A stretch of DNA of 64,000 nucleotides, from NCBI GenBank assembly GCA_015680685.1, contig MNCI01025086.1:260787-324786 (forward strand), given 5' to 3'. Below, in pieces: positions 33,365 to 43,373 of this stretch; position 1 is the first letter of the stretch; each line of letters begins with the position of its first letter. Source of the stretch: Gnetum montanum (taxonomy: Eukaryota > Streptophyta > Gnetopsida > Gnetales > Gnetaceae). The translations under genes and the position numbers were made by a program. The notes under the pieces were generated by a model, which saw only the letters and a list, made by a program, of their open reading frames with translations, made no database searches and was not told the origin of the DNA.

Positions 33365-34414
33365 TGTTGACATTTTGGAATATCAAAACCTTAAGGAAAA
33401 TGGAATGTTTATGGTGGATAATGTTTTTATAGGACATGAATAAGAACTCCATAATGAGATCTGAGAACTCAAGGAAACAAGATCTATGACAAGGTATTGA
33501 AATGAAGACTACATGGACAAGATGAAAGAATGGATAAAAATTAAGGCTACAAATCAAATGAAGATGCTCTAAGGATTGGCAAGAAGGTAAATTAACAAGA
33601 AATGCCTTCGAAGTTAAAGCTTAAAAGTTGAAAAGAAATCTTTGAAAAATGATAGACGTCTCCCTACAAACATCTCATCTATGAGTGAGATGTATTTCCT
33701 AAATTAAGACCAATCTCAATTAGATGTCTCAACTTTGAAGCAGATGTCTTTACTAGCTGTTTGGTAGTTGTTGCACAAATTTCAAGAAATTTTCAAAAAC
33801 TCTGAGGTTATAAGATGATGTTAAAATGTTGGAAATTATGTAAACATTGTTCACACATTTTCTCCTAATTGTGTATTCTATGCAATTCTATTTATGCTCT
33901 TCATTGTAACAACATTTGCTTCATTGTAAGTTGTATTGAGCTTTAAGTGCAAGGACTTGAAAATTTATTTACATTCTTTCCTTGTTCCTTTTTCTTTTTC
34001 TTGTAACCCTATGAGGTTGATGTGCTTCTTGCAAGAAGGCATCCATATTGAGCTTGTTTAAACCTTGTAGGGTTAAGTGTTTTTGTAGCATCAAAATACT
34101 CCATAATGGAGTTCAATTTTGTCAAGGTTATGGGATCCTTGAAATTACATTTTGAGCTTTTTGGGACCTTGTAGGATTGAGTGGTTTCACAATGATGAAA
34201 CACTCCATAGCATAGCTTAGAGATTGTACAGGGTGTGTTGTCCTTCAAACCACAATTCTTCAAGAAACAAAGTCTAGAGGTTTGCACAAATTTCACCCTC
34301 TAAGTGTATACATACCCAAGTTGAGGAACCATATAAAATTTGGTGTATTTATGTGGCTAGTGCAATTTTATTTGGGGAAGTTATTCAACCCTCCTTCTAA
34401 TTTTTTGATCCTCA
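33365..34414 (+). repeat. 5' LTR of element E (1050 bp)
   Basis: It begins TGTTGACATTTTGG and ends CTCA. It holds an internal tandem duplication of about 120 bp (around 34045-34230; each unit has ACCTTGTAGG and ACTCCATA) of which the 3' LTR has one unit. Confidence 0.85.
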
Positions 34415-34416
34415 AG

Positions 34417-34428
34417 TGAAATTAGAGC
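34417..34428 (+). promoter_or_regulatory. Primer-binding site of element E
   Basis: TGAAATTAGAGC lies two bases after the LTR and matches 9 of 12 bases of the initiator tRNA-Met site TGGTATCAGAGC. Confidence 0.6.
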
Positions 34429-34455
34429 TCAATAATCTCACATAGATAACTTAAC

Positions 34456-35890
34456 ATGAACATGAAAGGGGCAATGAACATTAGATCACTAGTAGCTATT
34501 AGATTCAATTTGACAAATAGTCTGATATGCTTCATTAGTTTCTTCTTGGAGTGTTGTATTAAGTCCCTCAACTACATTAGTAAAGGAAGTTCAAATAATC
34601 ATAGGAGTCATCATAAAGAATATGAGAACTCCTTTGAAGAAAGGTATGGGTTTCTTTGCAATGAAATTATTTCTTTTCAAAGTCTATGCTTTAAAATGAA
34701 AGATATCTTACATGAAAAAGGGATAAAGATTGCAATGATCAATGTTCTTATCCTATGAAAGAAAACTTAAACCTAATAGCTAATATTCAAAGACTAACCA
34801 AGGTCATTGAGAAAACCAATAAGAAATATTTAGAAAAGTCCAAAGATCAACAATAAAAGGATGTACACATCAAGGGTTCTTCAAAAAAAAGTTGCTCAAA
34901 GTTTGGTAACAAAATAAATTTTTTGGACTTAGGTCATACTCTCTATCAAGAAATGTTGGATTTTTTTCACCAAGAAGATAATCTATGGGCATCTTCACCT
35001 TATCAAATTGCTAATATGACAAAGAGGTGTTTCCATTCCTAAAATGCCTTTGCTTAAAGGCAAGAGGATCCTTAATGAGTATTCAAGAAAGAGGAGCTCC
35101 ACTTGTGATGAAGATGTAGAACCCAATACTAAATCTCAAAAATCAAGGAAGAAGGAATCTACATCACCATCTCAAGCCTCTCCTTAGTTAAGAGGGTCTA
35201 AATCTATTAGCGGTAAGATCTTCTCTGAAAAAGCTACTTAAGCTCTTTGCTTACACTCTTGGGATGATTGGCAAGAATCTCTCTTACCTTTGTAAGAGAA
35301 TGGAAGTATCTAGAGTTCCTCTTCCTCCTAATGGGCACTAGTTTGAGGAGATCACCACTCCTCTCATATTAGATATTGAGAAGGATTATCCAACCCCACC
35401 TAGACACTCAATAGCTACTGGGCCTTATTGAGGTTATGAATCAAGAAATGCATCCAATTTAGAGGTGCTTAACACATCACTAGAACATGTCTAGGCTTAG
35501 TTTCCTGATCCCATGTAGCTTGGACCTAGTCCTCATCATCAGGATGAAGATCCATAGAAAATTAAGCAACAAGCTATGAGGAGCATCTTTGGGACTTCTT
35601 CCTAGTGGAGACCTATCAATCCTATCACTTATCAAAGGAGGGGTGCTTCCTCATCCTCTTAGTAGGTTTCATCCTAGCATAATCCACTAGCTTCATCTTA
35701 ATATCGAGTGAAACTTTATCCATGATGGGTTGTAATTCAAATACCATATTTGGATGATGATGATGAGTAGGGTGTTTATAGCTCCAACACAAGCACCAAT
35801 AGTGATGATGACGACGACGAGACCTATAGACCTTGTGCTATAACTACTTCTGATGAGTATTCAAATGATGCCATTGAGGTCAATTATTAG
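34456..35890 (+). pseudogene. Internal ORF of element E, family unknown
   Basis: The internal region carries broken plus-strand frames. 34456-34758 is open for 100 codons and reads a Lys/Asn/Ser-rich sequence without a known motif. Further pieces at about 35040-35190 are Ser/Lys-rich (KSQKSRKKESTSPSSQ), and at about 35785-35885 there is an acidic stretch beginning NTSTNSDDDDDETY. Composition suggests one gag-like or accessory protein with a basic middle and an acidic C-terminus. There is no zinc knuckle and no catalytic motif. Confidence 0.35.
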
Positions 35891-36249
35891 AGCCCTTAGG
35901 TGGTCCCTTTTTGGATGATGTCCAAACAGGAGGAGAATTTTTGGATAGTGGACAATATACATTTGTACATTGTAGATGGATAGTGACATTATGTTATGTT
36001 TGTGAACTTTATGCCCTTTGTATATGGATTCATCTACTATGCTATAAAGACAACTTGGCTATTGGAAAGTTTGTGAATCCCTTGCTTCTTTTTGAACCTA
36101 TTATCTTGAGCTCTTATATTTTTACCACAGTGATACCCTTTGGCTACCATTGCACTTTATACATCTTAAGTATTTTTATTGTTTAATGTTATTTAAAGTT
36201 TATGCCATAATATCTACTAACCCATTTTCTTAATTTTTGTATATCACCA

Positions 36250-36262
36250 AAAAGGAGGAGAT
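36250..36262 (+). promoter_or_regulatory. Polypurine tract of element E
   Basis: AAAAAGGAGGAGA lies directly before the start of the 3' LTR (TATTAACCTTTTGG, decayed from TGTTGACATTTTGG). Confidence 0.7.
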
Positions 36263-37084
36263 TATTAACCTTTTGGTATGTCAAAACCTNNNNNNNNNNN
36301 NNNNNNNNNNNNNNNNNNNNNNNNNNNNNNNNNNNNNNNNNNNNNNNNNNNNNNNNNNNNNNNNNNNNNNNNNNNNNNNNNNNNNNNNNNNNNNNNNNNN
36401 NNNNNNNNNNNNNNNNNNNNNNNNNNNNNNNNNNNNNNNNNNNNNNNNNNNNNNNNNNNNNNNNNNNNNNNNNNNNNNNNNNNNNNNNNNNNNNNNNNNN
36501 NNNNNNNNNNNNNNNNNNNNNNNNNNNNNNNNNNNNNNNNNNNNNNNNNNNNNNAGTGGTTTGGTATCCATTTCATGAATTCCAAAGATTTTTTGAAAAC
36601 TCCAAGGCTATAATATGATGTTAAAATTTTTGGGCTCCTAATTTTCTATTCTATGCAATTCTATTTTTTCTCTTCATTATAACATCATTTACTTGATTGT
36701 AAGTTGTACTAAGCTTAAAGTGCAAGGAATTGTAAATTTAGTTACATTCTTTCCTTGTTCCTTTTTCTTTTTATTGTAGCCCTATGGGGTTGATGATATT
36801 TTTGTAAGAAGACATTCATATTGAGCTTGTTGGAACCTTGCGAGATTGAGTGGTTTTGTAATAATGAAACACTCCATAGCGGAGCTTAGAGCTTGTATAG
36901 GGTGTGGTGCTCTTCAAACCATAATTTTTTGAAGAAAAAAAGTTCAAAGGTATGCACATATTCTACCCTTTTAGTGTGGACACATCCAAGTTCGGGAACC
37001 ATGTAAAATTTGGTATATTCATGTGGTTGGTGCTATTTTATTTGGGGAACTTATTCAATCCCCCTTCTAAGTTCTCTATCCTCA
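36263..37084 (+). repeat. 3' LTR of element E with assembly gap
   Basis: It aligns with 33365-34414 on both sides of a 265-base N run (36290-36554). From the LTR start to the shared GATGTTAAAAT is 462 bases in the 5' LTR but 354 here, so the gap may be about 100 bases too short or the copy has a deletion. Confidence 0.8.
36290..36554. other. Assembly gap (N run)
   Basis: 265 Ns inside the 3' LTR of element E. Reading frames spanning it are meaningless. Confidence 1.
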
Positions 37085-37089
37085 AGCTA
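37085..37089. repeat. Target site duplication of element E, right (AGCTA)
   Basis: Matches 33360-33364. Confidence 0.8.
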
Positions 37090-38104
37090 TTCAAATGCCT
37101 ATGACTTAATCACTATGAAAATTTTCTAATTTTAACTTGTTCTTTGTGCTATTTGTCTCTCTAAAATCTTAGGCTTGAGTTCTTGTATCCTCATGCATCC
37201 CATGCTAGTGTTAAAAATAGAGTAAACCTAAAGTGTTCTTTTTTAAATAAATCAAAAATTTCCCATTTAAGAACTATGAGGATAAAATTTAATAGTTTTC
37301 TTAAATTTTATCCTCAAAAACATGTTGAGTACTCAAAAAAAACCTTCAAGCCTTTATGTTTAAGCTTAGTAATGACTAATGTCCTTTAACATGGGTGGTG
37401 ACGTTAAATCCTAATATACACAAAAGCAAAAAGAATACACCATAGTGCCAAATCTTAACAAAAGGCTATTTTCATTATGGCATAGAAGAAAAATATGTTT
37501 GTCTATGTTTTAATGTTAGCCAAGGAATTTAATTACTACCCTAAAAAAATTATATGGATACTTGAAAGAAAGTTTGACAGAAACTAAAACCATTTAAACT
37601 TTCAAATAAAAGTTGTCTAAAATAGGTGAGCAAATGAAAACATAATATGTTAATTAAATACTACATTCATATTGAATTACATGTACACATTTTGCAACTT
37701 GTGTTCTTAAATTATAGAATTTCATATGTTGTCTCATAAGTAAAAGGCCTCTAAAGTAATACAACACATATTTAATGCATGATAGTGCTAATAGGTTTAA
37801 TTAATTGTTACTAATTAAATACTAAAGAGACTAAATCTTCCATTTTATCATATTTCTTTCCTTTACATACTTACAACTATAAGACAACCCATGGATTTCA
37901 CATTTCCTATATAAAAATTCGATATTTCTGTTCCCTCTTGATTGTATCATGAGGATACATATGGCATAAACAAATAATAGGATTTGGGACACTACCCCAA
38001 CAACCCAAAATTGTAATATGTATTCCCTATAAATAAATAGAACATAAGAGGACTCTTCATGGTTATGAGTGTAAAATGTTTGTATTTTCTAAAATAACCA
38101 AATT

Positions 38105-38150
38105 CATCATCCTAACCTTGTCTCAACCTCCCAAATGAGGTCAGCTACAT
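38105..38150 (-). mobile_element. SINE or RTE-type LINE 3' tail
   Basis: The minus strand reads GTAGCTGACCTCATTTGGGA and then GAGACAAGG, the conserved 3' end shared by RTE-clade LINEs and the SINEs that use them. No body was identified, so it is a short remnant. Confidence 0.45.
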
Positions 38151-38401
38151 TTGAAAAACATGTAAATTATGTAGATACAAATATCAAGTTTCACAACAAT
38201 ACAGTCACTTGTCTTGTTCCCATAGCCATGATACCTTATGTATTAGCCATAAGTTGAAACAAGCATGTTAAGACTGAAATATAACATTACAATGCAAGAA
38301 ATATCTTTTTCATAAACAAAGTTATTGCCCATTATTGCACATAAGCAAGAGTTTCAACAGCAATGAATGAAGATTTTTGTTTTTGATTTCATATGCAACA
38401 C

Positions 38402-38484
38402 CTAAACCAATGCAATATTATCAAGAATATATGTAATCCATTTCTTCTTGTCATTTAAACCTACAAAATGAACCATGAAATCAC
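38402..38484 (-). pseudogene. Exon-like island X2, possible terminal exon
   Basis: On the minus strand a textbook acceptor (TGCTTTCTCCCCAG) is followed by an open frame of 27 codons in phase 1. It reads DFMVHFVGLNDKKKWITYIL after a split Gly codon, and then a TAG stop at 38402-38404. The words G-D-F-x-V-H-F-x-G recall the end of GMA12/MNN10-type glycosyltransferases, but the piece is far too short to assign. It could be a gene fragment or chance. Confidence 0.25.
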
Positions 38485-39039
38485 CTGGGGAGAAAGCACC
38501 TAAAAACACAATTAGAAAAAAATGGACAGATAAAAATAGTCTGCAGAGTGTAGTATATTTTTAATTCCAAGTGCATCTTAAAAGCTTTCTTATCTAGAAA
38601 TTAAATTAATACCTAAGCATATTGTAAAGATAATTCTAGGATAGTTCTACTAGCCAATAGACTAGAGCCTCAACTTTACAGTAACACTAATTTATTTGAA
38701 TACGTCATGACAACTATTGGAATAGGAAAAATTATGCATCATATAATTTACGAACTAGTTCTAAGAAAATGAGCATGTGCTAATTTGTATTAAAAATTTA
38801 GATATAACTGCATTCTCTTCATTAGTTGCTTGCACCCACCACATTTAAGAAAAGTTCATCGAGGCTCAAGTTTTATTTATGGTTTACAGTGTAAAATCAG
38901 ATATATGAACAATTATATTGTAAGTGATAAACATACAAAGTTAAAATCCAAGATTAAAAAATAGTATAAAATAGATAATTCATCAATTTTAGAAATATAT
39001 GGAGGTAATAATAATGATATAATAAATCAATTTGGAATA

Positions 39040-39530
39040 TAGTTGCAATGGACAAAAGCAACTAGTATGCGTTATGATAAAATAATCCTAGTTAGATCAA
39101 AGGGAAAAATGTAGACAATGGTAATTAGAGTTGAAATTTGTATAGTGCAAAGTGCTTGGTGAAAAAGAAACAATAAGAAAGAGAATGATGAAATTTATGT
39201 TAAGTATCACAAGTTGGAAAAGAATTAGCAATTCTCAAACTAGAGTAAGGGTAGGATTAGCACATATATATGCTAAAATGAAAAAGGGTTGCTTTACATG
39301 ATTTGGTCATATCTATTATAGATGGAAAAATGCACAAATGCACTGATCATAAATAGGTTTTTAGCTAGTTTCATAGGATAGTACCGATGAAGGAGATCAA
39401 AAAGTTGGGATGAATTCACTTTTAGGAATGTTAATGAAATCAAGACATTGGCAACTTCATCTTGAAGTCTTACATGGACAAAATGTATTCATAGTAAACT
39501 ATTAGCAAATCATGGAAAATTCATCATATC
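39040..39530 (+). pseudogene. RTE-type LINE reverse transcriptase C-terminal remnant
   Basis: The plus strand encodes, in broken frames, RVRVGLAHIYAKMKKG followed by TWFGHIYYR at about 39242-39325. This corresponds to the region downstream of RT that reads VGVAPIxxKMRExRLRWFGHVxRR in plant RTE-like LINEs. Further down SWDEFTFRNVNEIKTL (about 39405-39450) matches the GRPKxTWxE region loosely. Several frameshifts and stops; only the C-terminal part is present. Confidence 0.55.
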
Positions 39531-40942
39531 CCTAGTTGAATATAAAGTGAAACCTATTGGAGAATAATGCTAATATTAGGATTTTTTTATACAATGTTTA
39601 CTGTAATTTTTCAACTCAAGCATACAAGTGTCAAAAAAATTTCTCCATAGGAGATGCATTTGAATTGGGACTTCTATATGACAAAGTAGATAAGATGTTT
39701 TTATTTAGATCACTTCATTCATCTATATGGGATAGATAGATTTGACTTGCAACAATTTCTAGAAAAAGTTATCAAGATTGATAGAGCTAAAATCAATCTC
39801 TTATAGTAAAGTTATTACTTTATCAATATTTTAGTATAAGATTCTGCACTCAAAATTTGCTTCCTTGTATTTTTAGGTTATCAACTGGATATTAGTAGTT
39901 AGAGCTTTTGTACCTTATCATTGGCCACAAACTATAGATATCCAAAGTATTCATCAAAACAAAATTAAGTAAATGGTTCTTAAATGCAATGACATGAACT
40001 CACAAAAACACTTATTTGAAAATTTTCTAGTCAATAAAGTACCATCCATGACATCAAACAAATCCATGTTTATAATCTAACACTTAGTGCCTCCCAGGAA
40101 AGAGTACGTATGACTTAACAATTTATGTAAGATGGATAAAAACATTCCCACACAATCTATATTTGATTTTAAATAATTTTTATTAACATGATTATTAATA
40201 ATATCCATCCATCAATGAAACAATGTAAATTTAAAAATAACATTTCAAGAAATTAAATGTGACAAATAAATAAAACAATAAATAAGTTTGTACTAGTGAA
40301 ATTACTACTATCCAAATGACATGCAGCATATATATCTTTCCATGAACTAATAAGAAGAATGAAAAGGTAAGAAGTAACAAAACTGCTCACCTTGCCAAAG
40401 AGTAGTTATTGAAATAAAAAAATAGAGAAAATGGATGATGCAAGGTGTCCAAATATTGGAATTAAAAGCACATCACATCTTAACTATGTGGACATTCTAC
40501 TTTCTTTCATCGATAGGCATGCTTTCAATCAAATGGTTCAAAGCATCATTGTCTCCACTTTTAGTTTTCTCAAAGGGACAAATGAAGCTAGTTTGCCCCC
40601 ACCAAAGATCCAAGAAATTTTTGCTCCATTTTGTATTTCAAATGAAGAACATTCCTAAACAAATATAAAAAATCTCTGGCTTAGATAAATTTCATATTTT
40701 ATTCTATAAGTTCAATCTTATATAAAATTTTATATAATACAAATGTCTAAAACTAAAACTATTGTTATTATATTCTGAATCTTTGGTCTTTCACATTTGT
40801 TGAACCAATTCAGTTTCAACTGCTATCTCTTACATTGTTATGAATCATAAGATACAAGGCATTCCACTTCATTGACATGATTGTAAAAATCTTAATTGCA
40901 AAATAAATATAAAATGAATATCAGAAAAGAACAAAGGTATAC

Positions 40943-41066
40943 TTGCATTGACACCAATGACATCCTTTGTCAACAAAATGCTTGACATTTCATGATAGTT
41001 AAGGTTTCCTAGAATGGAATACAAAACATATTCCAAAGCAACATCTCTATTTGTGATAAGAGAAAC
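40943..41066 (-). pseudogene. Exon-like island X1
   Basis: On the minus strand an acceptor (GACATTTTAG) and a donor (CAA|GTATAC) bound a 124-base segment open in one frame. It reads ITNRDVALEYVLYSILGNL and further to KDVIGVNA. Composition is protein-like in otherwise AT-rich DNA, but I do not recognise it and cannot join it in frame with the next island downstream. Confidence 0.25.
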
Positions 41067-42497
41067 CTAAAATGTCATGCTCTATAAACATTAAAATATG
41101 ATTTTACAATATACAATTCTCTTTAGCTTTTCTTTAAAGTAGTATAAACATTGGCGAGGCCAAATAAGACATTTAATAGAATAACATGAGTTTCTTTCTT
41201 GGAGATGAAACATTCTTTTTGATGCCAAGGTAAGTACATTGCTGATTAAGAATCAAAACATGATTTAATATATTTTTTCTTGGTATAAAACTTATGTGAA
41301 GTTAAGATGCAAGCATCTATTTTGCAGAGTTCATTTTCAACCATTAATCAAAGTATACAAGTCCCAATCCTTGAATGGTCTCACTCTATAGGACTATCAG
41401 TTTTGCAAAAATGCTAATCCCCTCAAAAACCACTTATCATCCAAAATTGATGATAATCAGAAGTTGAAATAGAAAAATTTAAAAAACAAGTTAAATGAGC
41501 TAGATTACAATGCTTAAAAATTTACCTTGCAAAAAAAAAAACCAAAACTAAACAAAAAAGAATTGATTAATGCACCTAAAACTATAACAGTAGACACAGA
41601 TGGATAGGATGATGTTCTAAAGAAAACTAAAGATAATTATTAAATCACAAGTACACAGGTAAATTATATATTTCATTGGTGGAGCTGTAGAATGATCCTT
41701 AGCATATAAGCACATAACAAGAACTATGAAAGTTATGGTCTAAGGAAGGAAACCATTTTAAATAGAATAGATAATATGTAATCAATTAAATTTAGAAAAA
41801 TTTCAATATATTATAGCTAATATCTTAATCAAATTTCACAACTTAATTAGACCTTTATGTGCATTTGCAGTCAACTTAGGATAAAAACTTGAAGGTAGAT
41901 TCATCTTCATAAAAAAGAAGGCTAGAAAGTGTGAAGGCTAAGAGGGTTATGAGTTCTTTAAAATGACCAACATGTTATGAGATATATTACCCTCTCCCTA
42001 GAGGAGGGTACACATGCATGTTATGTGAGTCAAGAGCTTTTGAGTTATATTTTTATGTGTAGGACTTGGCACATAAAATAACTCTGGGTTACAATTGTTG
42101 CTGTCATCGTCAAACACAAATGACCAATGATACAATTTGGATGAGAGAAGGCCAAATGGTTAATAAGTGAGCAAGTTGAAATGGGTGAAACATGTTGTAT
42201 AAGAGTACCAGTAATAGTATTGTTGCTTACATTGTTTTACAACACTACAAGATGACATGTTTAGAATGATTGCTAGTTGCCAAGTAACAAGCATGTTTAT
42301 GGTAAATCCTAAACCCTACTCATAACCCCAAACATTTTCTTCTAACCTTCCAAGCTCATAATCCCAAGGATTTACATTTATTTTCAATCATAGAGAGATA
42401 TTTAATTCTTATTCTCTCATTAATACATATATCTCATCTATAGTTATTGTTGATGACAACATTGCCCATGTTAGGCACAGGGCCATAAGTTACTGGG

Positions 42498-43160
42498 TGA
42501 TGAGCAGCAAGGTATCCCTACACCCAACCATACAAATCACAAAGTGTCTATGTGCAATCTGGTCGAATTCTATGGACTTTATAGTTTCTAGTGCACTAGT
42601 CTTCTAGAAAGTAAATCTTTCCCTAAGGTTGTTCATTGTCTTCCTAATTATAGTTGTGAAGTACAAAGGTATGGTTAAGTGAAATCGAGGCATATGTTTT
42701 TTATCATTTTATGTTTTATGCTTTTGGATGTTTGAAGAGAGAGAGAGAGATAGAGTAATTTAATGACTAATCTAAATTAACTAACTAACTAGTCACTAAC
42801 TAATCCTCACATAAGCGTCTATTCCCACTTTTCGTACACTTCCTAAACCCACATATCCACTACTAGGTTACCAAGCGCTACGCTACTGGGCACACCAAGT
42901 AATAACACTATTGGGATTACTATGGAAATACATGCTACATTCAAAGTGGTCATACTTATGTATTTAATCTATTTAGCTTATCTCACTTAATTAGATTAAT
43001 CAACTTAATTATTGTAATATATTGAATAAATAACTAAAAATATTAAATGCATAAATGAAACATTTAAACTATTTAGAATGCTGAAACATTTAAACAATAG
43101 ACTATGTTGGTAGGGCCTCATCGATGGGGCCCAATCGATGTAGCAAACCACATTTCATCA
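42498..43160 (-). repeat. 3' LTR of element B (663 bp)
   Basis: It starts TGATGAG and ends TTCATCA in plus-strand reading. It aligns with the LTR of A (9798-10682) but lacks about 220 bp near its right end. GGGCCTCATCGATGGGGCC at 43113-43131 recurs partly in the internal spacer at 46696-46708. Confidence 0.85.
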
Positions 43161-43173
43161 TGCTCCCATGATT
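43161..43173 (-). promoter_or_regulatory. Polypurine tract of element B
   Basis: The minus strand reads ATCATGGGAGCA directly before the 3' LTR, a short decayed polypurine tract. Confidence 0.45.
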
Positions 43174-43373
43174 GAATGAAAACTTGTCCTCAAGTTCTTT
43201 ACAAAATTGGGAAGGTATGGGATTATTGATTGACTTTCGTCATAACAAATCACGATAAAATAGACATAACAAAATTGAATGCCCATTGTATGGATCAACC
43301 ACATTACAAAATTGAGCATGGTACAAAAATTGAATAAGAACATCCTCTGATGGCATGAAGAAAAAAGAGAATA

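Larger units (their letters stand above)
33365..37084 (+). mobile_element. Element E: short non-autonomous LTR retrotransposon
   Basis: Two related LTRs (33365-34414 and 36263-37084) flank only 1.85 kb. The AGCTA duplication, a primer site related to initiator tRNA-Met and a polypurine tract AAAAAGGAGGAGA before the 3' LTR complete the structure. The LTR start TGTTGACA and the GGAGGAGATT tract resemble copia elements. No RT, integrase or protease is present, so it must depend on a partner. The orientation follows primer site and polypurine tract. Confidence 0.85.
37090..42497. other. Non-LTR, AT-rich host region with small remnants
   Basis: 5.4 kb between elements E and B without LTR retrotransposon sequence. 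I see only a SINE/RTE-like tail, an RTE-type LINE remnant and two exon-like islands on the minus strand (separate entries). An open frame at 40431-40658 (plus) of 75 residues has no recognisable domain. 41100-42497 holds nothing I can name. Confidence 0.5.

Noticed and set aside
36237-36613. Several long frames through 36290-36554
   Set aside because: They consist of Ns read as open codons.
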